Shown: piece by piece, positions 55,698-64,000 of the stretch
How the letters are laid out: each line of letters starts with the position of its first letter
Position numbering within the stretch: the first letter of the stretch is position 1
Assembly: GCF_000409775.1 (NCBI RefSeq)
Contig: NZ_KE332396.1
Span: 1-64,000, forward strand
Length of the DNA stretch: 64,000 nucleotides
DNA from: Litchfieldella anticariensis FP35 = DSM 16096
GTDB lineage: Bacteria > Pseudomonadota > Gammaproteobacteria > Pseudomonadales > Halomonadaceae
Direction: 5' to 3'
Notes under the pieces: model-generated
Database searches by the model: none
Seen by the model: the letters and a program-made list of their open reading frames with translations, nothing else
What the model was told of the DNA's origin: nothing
Translations under genes and position numbers: made by a program

Positions 55698-58043
55698 TCA
55701 ATCCTCGTCGAAGTCACCCTTGAACTTCGGGTTGGGCTGGGAGCGGGGGTCGTCACTGTAGTCCTTGCCGTCATCGGCACTGGGACGCGCTTCCCGTGCG
55801 ACGTGCAAGCGGGCTGGTGGTGCGGTACCGTCCTTGTCCTCGCCAAAGTACAGCGTGGTGTGTGGGAAGGGGATCTCGATCCCGGCAGCATCGAAGTGCA
55901 TCTTGACCAGGCGATTGTAGGCACGGCCGGTCGCCCACTGGGTGCCTGGTGTGGTCTTGATGCGCACACGGATATTCACCGAACTGTCGGCCAGGGCAAT
56001 AACGCCGGCCACTTCCAGCGGTGCCAACAGGTTCATCTTGTGCTCGTCGTCGCTGGCTAGCTCGTCGAAGGCCTCACGTAGCCGGACAATGGCTTCATCG
56101 ATATTCTCGCGGTAGGCGATGCCGTACTCGCCGACATGATAGGCGAACTCGCGCATGTAGTTGGACACCGTGTCGACGCTGGAGAATGGAATGATGTGAT
56201 AGGTGCCCGATAGGTCACGGATACCAACCGAGCGGATGCTCAGCCGCTCAGCGGTGCCGGTGATACCCCCTACGGTGACCACGTCGCCAGTATTCATGGC
56301 ATTCTCGACCTGGATGAAGACACCAGTGATGATGTCCTGCACCAGTTTCTGGGCGCCAAAGCCGATCGCCAGACCCAGCACCCCCGCACCGGCGATCAAT
56401 GGGCCGATATTGATGCCGAGTTCCGAGAGCACGATCATCACCGTCAAGGTGATGATGGCAACGGCCAGGGCGTTGCGGAACAGGCTGAGTAGGGTTTTGG
56501 CCCGTGCTGACGGTTCTCCACCTCCCGCATCAGGATTCAGGCGATGCTCGATCAGGCTGGCCAAGGTGAGCCAGATGGCCGCCGCCACGACCAGGATCAC
56601 GCCGATGCTGATGACTCTACCGATCAGATCACGACCAGACTCAGACGCATACCAGGCGCTCAAGTCAAAGGCGCCCCATGCGCTCAGCACCAGCATGACG
56701 ACGATTACCAGAATGATCGCGCGGATCACCCGCAGTGCGTTGGGAATGTAGGAGTTGAGGCGTGGTTCCAGCTTCGGCAGTTTGTGGCGCAGATCTTCGG
56801 GCAGGGTGATGCGCCGACCGATGGTCTGGGTCAGCAGGCTGGAGATCAGGATGCCGGCACCGACGATCAGCAGTGTCTTGAGCGTGGCCAGCATCACGAA
56901 GGGGAGTGCATCGGCCGGGCGAACCAGGGTCAGCACCAACACCATCAGGAAATAGGCAATGGCGATCCAGTGCCAGACCCGGGCGAACAGGCGCAGTGAC
57001 AGGCGCGTGGCATTCATGGTGGTTGTTTCCGCCTTTGCTTCGATGGCACGGCGTATCTTGAGGCGGTTCTTGACCACCACCACAACGGCATAGACAAAGG
57101 CGCCAAGCATGATCAGGGTGCCGATTCCCTGCCCCAGAGCCGGCGACAGATAGACATTGATCAGCGGCACGACGACCAACAGCCCGTAACCGACGAGGCC
57201 GATCAGGCGGGCGATCCAGCGATTCCAGTACGAGGCATCGCTGGCCGTGATCGGCAGCAGGCGCAGTCCTTCGTAGTGTGACGAGAACAGCATGCGTATG
57301 GCTGCCTTGAGCAGCTCGATGACCAGGAAGGCATTCAGAAACAGCGAGGCGCGGGTCGAGAGTTCACCGCTTTCGCCTACCGCGAAGGTGGCGATCAGGT
57401 TGCCGCCGACATAAGCCAAGGCCACGACCAGCACGTCGATCGCAGCAGCAACTGCCACGGCGATCACCAGACGTAGAACAGGCGTGAGCCCCTCTCCCTG
57501 CAGTGACCATTGGCTGACGCGGGTGAATCCTGGCCTGGCGAGGCGTCGGAAGCCCATGAACAGCACGAAGGTGGCCAGGATCACCAATGCGAGGTTGAGC
57601 GCTGCATTGGTGAAGGCCTCCATATCGAAAGCGCCCTCTCCCGAGGTGGGGTCGCCGCTGAACAGTGCTCCAATGACTCCGAGCAAGTTGTTGAATTGGC
57701 TGCCGATCTCTCCAGCGATACCGCTGGTGGTTTCAGCAAGGCGTCGGGGCAGCGACGTCTGCTCGTCGCTCTGTCCGCCCGAGCTTGCGGCATCGGTGCC
57801 TTCCGTTGCCGGCGCTTTCTCTCCGCCGCTTTGGGATCCGGCCCCTTCAGTTTGTGAGGCCAGGTTGCGTAGTTGCTCGATCAGCTTGTTGCGGGCCTGC
57901 TCGTTCTCGAGTAGGTCGGCCAATGTCGAGTAGGCAGGGGTAGCGGATTCCTCACTCTGTTGGGCCTGGATGGGGGAGCTGACGACCATCGCTATCATCA
58001 GCACCCAGCTTGCCAGCAAGCAGATAAGGCGTGATTGAAGCAC
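55698..58043 (-). CDS. large MscS-family mechanosensitive channel (YbiO-like)
   Basis: The 781-residue inner-membrane protein has a signal peptide, a periplasmic coiled-coil and low-complexity part (about residues 25-135), around ten helices, and the C-terminal MscS core. The core shows IGFGAQKLVQDIITGVFIQVENAMNTGDVVTVGG (pore helix and beta domain) and GTYHIIPFSSVDTVSNYMREFAY. The C-terminus is strongly acidic (DDPRSQPNPKFKGDFDED). These channels release solutes on osmotic downshock, relevant for a cell holding ectoine. The GTG start at 58043 has GGAGG seven bases upstream. Confidence 0.92.
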   Translation of the reverse strand: MLQSRLICLLASWVLMIAMVVSSPIQAQQSEESATPAYSTLADLLENEQARNKLIEQLRNLASQTEGAGSQSGGEKAPATEGTDAASSGGQSDEQTSLPRRLAETTSGIAGEIGSQFNNLLGVIGALFSGDPTSGEGAFDMEAFTNAALNLALVILATFVLFMGFRRLARPGFTRVSQWSLQGEGLTPVLRLVIAVAVAAAIDVLVVALAYVGGNLIATFAVGESGELSTRASLFLNAFLVIELLKAAIRMLFSSHYEGLRLLPITASDASYWNRWIARLIGLVGYGLLVVVPLINVYLSPALGQGIGTLIMLGAFVYAVVVVVKNRLKIRRAIEAKAETTTMNATRLSLRLFARVWHWIAIAYFLMVLVLTLVRPADALPFVMLATLKTLLIVGAGILISSLLTQTIGRRITLPEDLRHKLPKLEPRLNSYIPNALRVIRAIILVIVVMLVLSAWGAFDLSAWYASESGRDLIGRVISIGVILVVAAAIWLTLASLIEHRLNPDAGGGEPSARAKTLLSLFRNALAVAIITLTVMIVLSELGINIGPLIAGAGVLGLAIGFGAQKLVQDIITGVFIQVENAMNTGDVVTVGGITGTAERLSIRSVGIRDLSGTYHIIPFSSVDTVSNYMREFAYHVGEYGIAYRENIDEAIVRLREAFDELASDDEHKMNLLAPLEVAGVIALADSSVNIRVRIKTTPGTQWATGRAYNRLVKMHFDAAGIEIPFPHTTLYFGEDKDGTAPPARLHVAREARPSADDGKDYSDDPRSQPNPKFKGDFDED

Positions 58044-58145
58044 GCTTGGACCTCCATGAATCAGCGTGAGAAGGCGGGACCGATCAGAGGTGCCATGCAC
58101 TTGGACTCGGGGCCCCGAGTGTCTGGCGTCGAGCATGTCACATGC

Positions 58146-58162
58146 TGTACAAATATTGTACA
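58146..58162. promoter_or_regulatory. operator-like palindrome upstream of the mechanosensitive channel gene
   Basis: TGTACAAATATTGTACA is a perfect 7-3-7 palindrome about 103 bases before the channel start. The symmetry and AT-rich centre are typical of a dimeric repressor site. No regulator was identified. Confidence 0.5.
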
Positions 58163-58305
58163 TGATGCGATGCTTACGCCAGATTATAGCGAAAGACGCT
58201 TTGAGTGACAGATAATTGCAACCTTTCGCCGTCCAGGGCGGGGGCGTGTTTATGCATATGTCGCGCTGTTGGTGATGCGCGAGGTACTCCTAGTGTCAGC
58301 AGGCG

Positions 58306-58875
58306 TCAGTCATCGTCGTCGTCTTCATCTTCTTCATAGGGAACTAGTGGTGAGTCCTCGTCGCATTCAGGCTGGTGCTGGAAGGTCTGGGTGACATCGA
58401 GAAGCCCCAGGTGCTCGATGGTGCGGCGCCCCAGCAGCATTGGATAAAGCATGTTGCTGCGGTTGCGCAGGCTGAAGTCTTCCTCGTAGAGAGTATCGCC
58501 GACACAGATCGTCATGATCACGGTAGGGCGTCGGGACTCCCCGCCAGCACCGCGCAGGATCAGCTTGCGGTTGACCTCGCGCTCTAGGACTTCAGACGTT
58601 ACCTCGCCAGTCTCCTCGTCCTCTAGTTCAAGACGAAAGCGTACCCACTCCTCGCCATCCTTCTGAAAACGTTCGATATCGCGGGCGTCCAACGATGAGG
58701 TCAGGGCGCCACTATCGAGCTTGGCCTTCACTTCGACCCCCCAAGGCTCGACGGTGGCTTTCTCCACCCAGCCAAAGACCTTCTGCTCGTCATCGGCTTG
58801 GGCCAGGGAGGTGGTACACAACAACAGCGCGCCAGCCGTGGCCTTCAGCGCTCGATAGATTCCCTTGTGCGTCAC
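58306..58875 (-). CDS. exported putative ATP-dependent zinc protease (RimK-associated, retropepsin-like)
   Basis: The 189-residue protein belongs to PF05618, an aspartic-protease-like family often associated with RimK-type ligases. It has the catalytic-type LDSGALTSSLDARD near residue 54, RRPTVIMTICVGDTLY and MLLGRRTIEHLGLLDV. The N-terminus is a signal peptide (cut near AQA, residue 27), so this copy acts outside the cytoplasm. The tail is strongly acidic (YEEDEDDDDD). No RimK gene is adjacent. GGAGA before the GTG at 58875 favours that start. Confidence 0.82.
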   Translation of the reverse strand: MTHKGIYRALKATAGALLLCTTSLAQADDEQKVFGWVEKATVEPWGVEVKAKLDSGALTSSLDARDIERFQKDGEEWVRFRLELEDEETGEVTSEVLEREVNRKLILRGAGGESRRPTVIMTICVGDTLYEEDFSLRNRSNMLYPMLLGRRTIEHLGLLDVTQTFQHQPECDEDSPLVPYEEDEDDDDD

Positions 58876-59046
58876 ATTGACTCTCCTCTGCTTGGAACAC
58901 AGCAACATGGGAGTAGCGGAAACAAAAATGATTCCATTCGAGGGGGAAAGTGGCAAGCGGTCTAGATAACGTCTTGCCGAACTGCTGCTAAGCTGTGTTT
59001 GTGGTCTTGCGCAAGGCGGGACGCTTGTTCAGGTGGAGAAGCCGCC

Positions 59047-59931
59047 ATGACCGAGAACTCATACGGTTCAGCACAGAGGACGGAAGCAGCCCGTCGGGGC
59101 TGGGACTCGGTGGCCTATGGCTGGCAAAAGTGGGCCCCAACTATTGAACTGGCAGCCCAAGTGGTCAACGACCGACTGGTGGATATGGCGCAGCTCGAAG
59201 CCGGACACAAGGTTCTCGACATTGCCACGGGCTATGGCGAGCCTTTGATGAGCATCCTAGAGCGGGTGGGCTCCAGCGGAGTGGTCGTGGCGACGGATCT
59301 TTCGCCAGAGATGATCGCGCTCGCCCGTGAGCGGGTTGCCAAAACGGGAATGTCGAACGTTTCCTTCTATGCGTGCAATGGTGAGGTACTGGAGATTCCG
59401 GAAACCGGTTTCGACGCCGCACTGTGCCGGTGGGGATTAATGCTGATGGCCGACCCGGATGCGTGTCTGAGTCGGGTCCATGAGTTGTTGAAGCCAGGTG
59501 GTCGCGTTGCCATGGCGGTTTTCAGTGAGCCCGCGAAGACGCCGTTGCTGTCGGTTGCAGGTGCCACTGTGCGCCGTGCGACCGGTATCGGGCCGCCGAA
59601 TCCCGACGAACCGAATATTTTCCGGCTCGCCGACAGTGCGGACCTTGAACGGCGATTCCATTCGGCAGGCTTCCGTGAGATAGCACTCGAGCAAGTCGCT
59701 AGCGAATGTGTCCATGACTCCCCCGATGCCTATGTCCGCTTCCTGCAGGATGTTGCCCAAGACATCGTGAGGCTCACCGAAGGGCAGTCTCCTGAGCAAC
59801 AGCAAGACACCTGGCAGGCTGTCGTCGAGGCGGTTCAGCCATATCAGGCTGCAGACGGTCGAGTTCATCTTGGCCTCGAGTGTCACTGTATCACCGCTCG
59901 CAAGCCGCATGATCCCGAGATAGCTTGGTAA
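59047..59931 (+). CDS. class I SAM-dependent methyltransferase
   Basis: The 294-residue cytoplasmic protein has motif I VLDIATGYGEPLMSILERVG, motif II ATDLSPEMIALARERV, and motif IV LCRWGLMLMADPDACL, with the LKPGGRVAMAVF strand typical of the UbiE/methyltransf_11 group. The N-terminal WDSVAYGWQKWAPTIE is usual in this subfamily. Substrate unknown. It is a monocistronic gene between the zinc protease (divergent) and tmRNA. Confidence 0.85.
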   Translation: MTENSYGSAQRTEAARRGWDSVAYGWQKWAPTIELAAQVVNDRLVDMAQLEAGHKVLDIATGYGEPLMSILERVGSSGVVVATDLSPEMIALARERVAKTGMSNVSFYACNGEVLEIPETGFDAALCRWGLMLMADPDACLSRVHELLKPGGRVAMAVFSEPAKTPLLSVAGATVRRATGIGPPNPDEPNIFRLADSADLERRFHSAGFREIALEQVASECVHDSPDAYVRFLQDVAQDIVRLTEGQSPEQQQDTWQAVVEAVQPYQAADGRVHLGLECHCITARKPHDPEIAW

Positions 59932-60037
59932 ATTTCCAGACCGGCAAGAGCTATGCCTCGATTGTTGGCCGCTACCAGGCGGTCATCGGAAAAGCTGACC
60001 ACACCATGGCCGAAACAGACCAAACTATGCCCTATAA

Positions 60038-60071
60038 ATGAAATCAGCCGCTCGTAAGCGGCTGATTTCAT
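60038..60071 (-). terminator. intrinsic terminator of ssrA
   Basis: A perfect 15-base stem with a 4-base loop (ATGAAATCAGCCGCT and its complement) lies nine bases downstream of the tmRNA 3' end and runs into TTTATA on the minus strand. Confidence 0.8.
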
Positions 60072-60079
60072 TGCTTGAT

Positions 60080-60459
60080 TGGTGGAGGCGGCGGGGATCG
60101 AACCCGCGTCCGTCGGTACTCGCCCATTGGCTCTACATGCTTAGTTCCGTCTTCTGATTTAACGCCACTGGCTCCGACGGGCAGGATCCAGCAACGCGAG
60201 TCTTCTAAAGTTTAACGATTGACGTGAAGACGCCGCCAATCGCGATCCCATCAATCTTTGCTCATCTCCCGTCCACGATGAATGGGCACATCGCTTCTGG
60301 GCCGGGCTAACCGCTAACAGCGTTTAAGCTGCCAGGGCACCCTGAGCGTAGTTTTCGTCGTTTGCGACTATTTAGTCGTGATGTTGGATTTACGAGATAC
60401 ATCACGCTCTCGGCATGCACCTCAGGGGTTGCCACCGGCGTCGAAGCCATGTCGCCCCC
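60080..60459 (-). ncRNA. ssrA: transfer-messenger RNA (tmRNA)
   Basis: tmRNA rescues stalled ribosomes and tags the nascent protein. The 380-base gene has the tRNA-like ends: the 5' GGGGGCG (60459) pairs with CGCCTCC next to the encoded 3' CCA (60080), with the T arm GTTCGATCC. The tag reading frame at 60365-60324 reads ANDENYAQGALAA and stop, close to known proteobacterial tags ending in ALAA. It lies 59 bases downstream of smpB on the same strand. Confidence 0.97.
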
Positions 60460-60518
60460 ATAACACGTCGCCACTATATCACATGGGGTCTCGAGGGCAC
60501 CAGATCAAGGGCTCGTCA

Positions 60519-61004
60519 TTACTTGTTCTCACGCATGATGCGCGCCTTCTGACGGTTCCAGTCGCGGTCTTTCTCCGTGGCACGCTTGTCATGCAGCTTC
60601 TTGCCGGTCACCAGTGCCAGTTCGCACTTGACCAGGTTGTTCTTCCAGTACAGTTTCAGCGGCACGCAGGTGTGCCCCTTGTCCTGGGTCCGCGAGAAGA
60701 TCTTGGCGATCTCCTTGCGATGCAGCAGCAGTTTGCGGGTGCGTGTTGGATCGGCCAGCTCGTGTGTGCTGGCGGTGTTGAGCGGCGTGATATGGCTGCC
60801 CAGCAGCCATGCTTCTCCGTTCTTGACCAGGATGTAGGTGTCGGTAAGCTGAGCCTTGCCCGCGCGCAGGCTCTTCACCTCCCAGCCCGACAGCGACAGT
60901 CCCGCCTCGAAGGTCTCTTGAATATGATATTCGAAGCGTGCCTTCTTGTTCTGGGCGATGACGTTGCTGCTGGGCCCTTTGCTCTTGCCTTTCTTATTGG
61001 CCAT
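60519..61004 (-). CDS. smpB: SsrA-binding protein SmpB
   Basis: SmpB binds tmRNA and is essential for trans-translation. The 161-residue protein begins [10 protein letters not shown] and has the oligonucleotide-binding core [45 protein letters not shown], and the basic tail [22 protein letters not shown] that enters the mRNA channel. GAGG before the ATG at 61004 supports this start. Its partner RNA ssrA follows directly. Confidence 0.97.
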   Translation of the reverse strand: MANKKGKSKGPSSNVIAQNKKARFEYHIQETFEAGLSLSGWEVKSLRAGKAQLTDTYILVKNGEAWLLGSHITPLNTASTHELADPTRTRKLLLHRKEIAKIFSRTQDKGHTCVPLKLYWKNNLVKCELALVTGKKLHDKRATEKDRDWNRQKARIMRENK

Positions 61005-61137
61005 GAAACCTCGTTGATCGATATGCCGGTTGCCAGCTACCCCCTTCGAGATGGGGGGAAGCGTGGTACCATTCAAGGCTTGACGAAATAACCGTCCATG
61101 ATACGCCCAAGGCCTTGTAAAGTCAGCGGAGAGGTAG

Positions 61138-61575
61138 ATGCCAACGGTCAATCAGTCCGCCCTGGTGCGGCATTCTCCCCAGGCGATGTTCGACCTGGTC
61201 AATGATTTCGAGCGCTACCCGGAGTTTCTGCCGGGCTGTCGCCGGGCACGGTTGATAGAGCAGGATGAGGCCCATTTGATCGGTGAGCTGACACTGTCCA
61301 AGGCGGGTGTCGAGCAGAGCTTCACTACGCGCAATGACCTGTATTCGCCGGAGCGGATCGAGCTGTCGCTGGTACGAGGTCCTTTTCGGCGCCTGAGAGG
61401 GCGTTGGCTGTTCACGCCGATGGGTGAAAATGCCTGCAAAGTGAGCCTGGAAATGGAATTCGAATTCGCCAACCGACTGCTGGGCATGGCCTTCGGCAAG
61501 CTGTTTCAGCAGGTGGCGGGACAGTTGGTGGACTCCTTCACACGTCGAGCCGACGAGGTCTATGGCCGTTACTGA
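61138..61575 (+). CDS. ratA: RatA, START-domain (Coq10-like) protein
   Basis: The 145-residue protein has the polyketide-cyclase/START fold ([34 protein letters not shown], and [30 protein letters not shown]). In Escherichia coli RatA was described as a ribosome-subunit association toxin, while mitochondrial and bacterial relatives bind ubiquinone; which role applies here is open. Usual neighbours smpB and rnfH are both present. GGAGAG lies just upstream of the ATG. Confidence 0.92.
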   Translation: MPTVNQSALVRHSPQAMFDLVNDFERYPEFLPGCRRARLIEQDEAHLIGELTLSKAGVEQSFTTRNDLYSPERIELSLVRGPFRRLRGRWLFTPMGENACKVSLEMEFEFANRLLGMAFGKLFQQVAGQLVDSFTRRADEVYGRY

Positions 61576-61885
61576 GCGAAAAGGTACGGCTCAACCCGCC
61601 TTCGAAGTGGAAGTGGCCTTTGCGTTACCCGAGCGGCAGAAGATCGTAACGTTGGCGGTACCGCCGGGCACCACGGCACGTCGTGCGGTCGAGCTGGCGG
61701 AACTGCCGCGTTATTTTCCTGAGCTGTCCCCTGAGACGTTCAGCGAGGCGAGCCTGGGGATTTTCGGCAAACCGCTACGCGACCCCGAGCGCCATGAATT
61801 GCAGGCAGGGGACCGTGTCGAAGTCTACCGGCCACTGAAGACCGATCCGAAGGATGCTCGCAAGCGGCGGGCGTCCCGCCACTAG
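61562..61885 (+). CDS. rnfH: RnfH family ubiquitin-like protein (RatB)
   Basis: The 107-residue protein has the beta-grasp UPF0125/RnfH fold with VEVAFALPERQKIVTLAVPPGTTARRAVELAEL, GIFGKPLRDPERHELQAGDRVEVYRPLKTDPKDARKRRA. It overlaps ratA by 14 bases. The function is unclear; partners have been proposed in both the Rnf complex and the RatA module. Confidence 0.92.
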   Translation: MAVTERKGTAQPAFEVEVAFALPERQKIVTLAVPPGTTARRAVELAELPRYFPELSPETFSEASLGIFGKPLRDPERHELQAGDRVEVYRPLKTDPKDARKRRASRH

Positions 61886-61939
61886 CATCGCTTCAGAAAT
61901 CGCCGGGCTCGCTTTCGGCCGGGGTGACTTCCATTGCTG

Positions 61940-62389
61940 TTACACGCCAGGTGTGGTTGTGGGGCCATCCGGCGTCGTGGGCTGGGGAGACATGATGCCG
62001 TCATCAGGTCCGGTGCCCTCCGTTGCCGGCCCCGGGCCCTCGTATGACGGCAGCTCTATGTCGCTCGACAGGTTGCCCTCGCTGGTGATGTTCACCAGGC
62101 GGTCGTTGGCGAAGGTCAGGGTTACGCGGCGTTGCTCCACGCCTCCGTAGGCCTCGTCGAGACGGTACAGGTAGTCCCACTGGTTGGCATTGAAGGGAGC
62201 CTCGAGTAACGGACTACCCATCACGAACTTGACCTGTTCACGTGTCATGCCTTGTTCGAGTTGGGCGACCATTTCCTGTGTCACCAGATTTCCCTGGGGT
62301 AGATCGCGTTTGTACACGCCGACATAACTGCAGCCGCCAGCCAGCGACAGCGCGAGGGAAAGGGTGACCGTTTTAATCAGCTTTTGCAT
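61940..62389 (-). CDS. bamE: outer-membrane assembly lipoprotein BamE
   Basis: BamE (SmpA) is a lipoprotein of the beta-barrel assembly complex. The 149-residue precursor has a lipobox LAGGC (Cys20) and the core KRDLPQGNLVTQEMVAQLEQGMTREQVKFVMGSPLL, VTLTFANDRLVNI. About 35 extra residues at the C-terminus are rich in Pro, Gly, Thr and acidic residues, longer than the roughly 113-residue E. coli protein. It is divergent from fur with 72 bases between starts, as in many gammaproteobacteria. Confidence 0.95.
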   Translation of the reverse strand: MQKLIKTVTLSLALSLAGGCSYVGVYKRDLPQGNLVTQEMVAQLEQGMTREQVKFVMGSPLLEAPFNANQWDYLYRLDEAYGGVEQRRVTLTFANDRLVNITSEGNLSSDIELPSYEGPGPATEGTGPDDGIMSPQPTTPDGPTTTPGV

Positions 62390-62461
62390 TTGCGCCTGTT
62401 CTTCACTATCGTTGAGTCGGTCGATGATACCCGACCCTACACGTCACTGCGAAGAGCAACC

Positions 62462-62908
62462 ATGGCTGATCAGAACCATGAATTGCGCAAGGCGGGTCTG
62501 AAAGTGACCCTGCCGCGCGTCAAAATCCTCCAAATTCTCGAAAATGCTCCCGAGCAGCACCACTTGAGCGCCGAAGACGTCTACAAGGCGTTGTTGGAAG
62601 CTGGGGAGGATGTCGGGCTGGCTACCGTCTATCGCGTCTTGACGCAATTCGAATCCGCCGGCCTGGTGATACGCCACAATTTCGATGGTGGGCATGCCCT
62701 GTTCGAATTGTCCCAAGACGAGCACCATGACCATATGGTGTGTCTCGAGAGTGGCGAAATCATCGAGTTTTTCGATGAGGCCATCGAGCGTCGCCAGCAG
62801 GAAATCGTCGAGGAGCACGGTTACGAGCTCGTCGATCACGCGTTGGTGCTTTATGTACGCCCTAAAGGCTCCAAAGCGACCCGCCAGGAAGGTGTCAAGA
62901 AAGGCTAG
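62462..62908 (+). CDS. fur: ferric uptake regulator Fur
   Basis: Fur represses iron-acquisition genes with Fe(II) as co-repressor. The 148-residue protein has the DNA-binding part ELRKAGLKVTLPRVKILQILE and LATVYRVLTQFESAGLVIRHNF, and the metal region HHDHMVCLESGEIIEF. Like Pseudomonas Fur, it lacks the second cysteine of the structural CxxC pair. A candidate target, the small RNA promoter at 2415-2443, is in the same window. The start at 62462 matches the family N-terminus MADQNHELRK. Confidence 0.96.
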   Translation: MADQNHELRKAGLKVTLPRVKILQILENAPEQHHLSAEDVYKALLEAGEDVGLATVYRVLTQFESAGLVIRHNFDGGHALFELSQDEHHDHMVCLESGEIIEFFDEAIERRQQEIVEEHGYELVDHALVLYVRPKGSKATRQEGVKKG

Positions 62909-62999
62909 CTTGCCGAGAGCGACTCTCCTTGCCCATTACTGCCGCTCCCTGGTCGGGGAGCAGCAGTGTCGTATGCTTATGTCGTTCTAGGCCCGTGTC

Positions 63000-64000
63000 C
63001 TAATGATGGGCACGCTGGCTGGCGTCCAGCATTTCCCGCGCATGGGCAAGGGTGCGGTCGGAAAGCGTGACGCCTCCCAGCATGCGCGCTAATTCGCGCA
63101 CACGGCCGGAGGTGTCCAGTAGCGCCATCCGCGTCAGGGTGGTTTCCTCGTGTGCTTGCTTCTCGATATGCAGATGTTGGTGAGCCTGTGCGGCGACCTG
63201 GGGTAGATGGGTGACGGTCATCACTTGGCCGCTTTCGCCCAGGCGCTTGAGTAGTTGGCCCACGATCTCGGCAGTGGCCCCGGAGATCCCCACGTCGACC
63301 TCATCGAATACCAGGCTGGGAATGGTCGAGTGACTGGCGGCCACCACCTGGATGGCCAGGCTGATGCGTGACAGCTCGCCACCGGAAGCGACCTTGGTCA
63401 AGGCTCGTGCCGGCTGTCCGGGATTGGCGCTGATCAGAAAACGCACGTTGTCCAGGCCGTTCGGTGCTGGCGTGTCACGGCTTTCCACCTGTGCCTGGAA
63501 AGTGGCCTTGCCCATGGCCAGAAAGGCCATCTGCTCCTGTACTGCCTGGCCGAATCGCGCGGCTGCTTCCCGGCGAGCCTCGCTGATGACCTTGGCCTCC
63601 TGACGCCAACGCTCACGTAGCGCCTCTACCTCAGTGGACAGCGACTCGAGGTCGTGTTCGTCGCCTTCCAGGTTCTCGAGTTCACCGCGCAGGCGCTGGT
63701 GAAGTCCGGCGAGTTCTTCAGGCATCACATGGTGCTTGCGGGCGATACGATGGACTTCCCCCAAGCGTTCTTCCACCCAGGCCAGGCGCTCGGGGTCCAA
63801 CTCCGTGGTGTCGACGAAGCGATGCAATTCGCGGGCGGCTTCTTCGATCTGGATATGGGCTTCGTTCAGCATGCCCAGCACCTCGGCCAGGAGGCCGCGG
63901 TCGCTGCCGGGCAGCGGGCCGAGCCGTTGAGTCGCTTGCGTCAGAAGGCGAAGGGCACCGCCCTCGTCATTGTCGCAGCATTCGGCCGCATACTGAGCTT
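63000..64000 (-). CDS. recN: DNA repair protein RecN, 3' part
   Basis: RecN is an SMC-like ATPase recruited to DNA double-strand breaks. The 333 codons seen form the C-terminal part: coiled-coil arm (AQYAAECCDNDEGGALRLL to about 120 residues), then ISEARREAAARFGQAVQEQM, LDNVRFLISANPGQPARAL, the ABC signature ASGGELSR and Walker B LVFDEVDVGISGATAEIVG, then the D-loop histidine VTHLPQVAA. The 5' part, with Walker A, lies beyond the window. Convergent with fur. Confidence 0.95.
   Translation of the reverse strand, partial: AQYAAECCDNDEGGALRLLTQATQRLGPLPGSDRGLLAEVLGMLNEAHIQIEEAARELHRFVDTTELDPERLAWVEERLGEVHRIARKHHVMPEELAGLHQRLRGELENLEGDEHDLESLSTEVEALRERWRQEAKVISEARREAAARFGQAVQEQMAFLAMGKATFQAQVESRDTPAPNGLDNVRFLISANPGQPARALTKVASGGELSRISLAIQVVAASHSTIPSLVFDEVDVGISGATAEIVGQLLKRLGESGQVMTVTHLPQVAAQAHQHLHIEKQAHEETTLTRMALLDTSGRVRELARMLGGVTLSDRTLAHAREMLDASQRAHH

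Noticed and set aside
62909-62999. GCTCCC/GGGAGC hairpin between fur and recN considered as a terminator.
   Set aside because: The stem is short and no T-run follows on either strand; support is too weak to list.

Overview
The window reads as chromosomal DNA of a GC-rich, moderately halophilic gammaproteobacterium of the Halomonadaceae, most likely Halomonas or a close relative. The best marker is a complete teaABCD set, the ectoine TRAP transporter with its UspA-type partner known from Halomonas elongata; the binding protein closely resembles TeaA. A 13-gene nuo operon with fused nuoCD, a Pseudomonas-like single-cysteine Fur, and acidic tails on several exported proteins agree. No rRNA, tRNA, CRISPR array, insertion sequence or prophage is visible.

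Layout. 1-2475: a type VI secretion VgrG spike gene, the edge of a downstream gene, and a candidate iron-regulated small RNA in the gap upstream. 2475-6391: an AEC-family permease, a membrane-anchored protein paired with a Sco1 copper chaperone, a secreted PHB-depolymerase-like esterase and an FKBP isomerase. 6498-10071: teaDCBA. 10311-15722: a TIGR02444 protein, the ABC-F protein YheS, Dtd, a tandem UspA, ThiD and a YqaA-like membrane protein. 15911-31161: nuoA to nuoN, respiratory complex I, with dispersed repeats between nuoK/nuoL and nuoL/nuoM. 31198-35538: a TRAP permease pair without a binding protein, an EEP-family hydrolase, DsbA and cytochrome c4. 35765-37143: EngB and a YigB-like HAD phosphatase.

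37284-43912 is a relatively AT-rich accessory block: HglS, a class III aminotransferase, AmaA, AmaB and a divergent LysR regulator. Together they can take L-pipecolate through 2-aminoadipate and 2-oxoadipate to D-2-hydroxyglutarate. The block sits between xerC and the yigB-like gene, which are normally adjacent, so it looks inserted into the conserved lptM-lysA-dapF-DUF484-xerC-yigB string.

43916-53980: xerC, DUF484, dapF, lysA, lptM and argH on the minus strand, then divergent hemC-hemD-hemX-hemY. 54239-64000: an NCS2 purine permease, a large MscS-family channel, a RimK-associated-type zinc protease, a methyltransferase, tmRNA with SmpB (trans-translation), RatA and RnfH, BamE divergent from Fur, and the 3' part of recN cut by the window end.

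The most notable observations are the candidate Fur-controlled small RNA at about 2296-2408, whose central segment is the reverse complement of a Shine-Dalgarno plus AUG; the pipecolate/2-oxoadipate block splitting xerC from yigB; palindromic intergenic repeats inside nuo; and several operator-like palindromes. All functional calls come from reading the translated sequence and recognising families; no database search was run.
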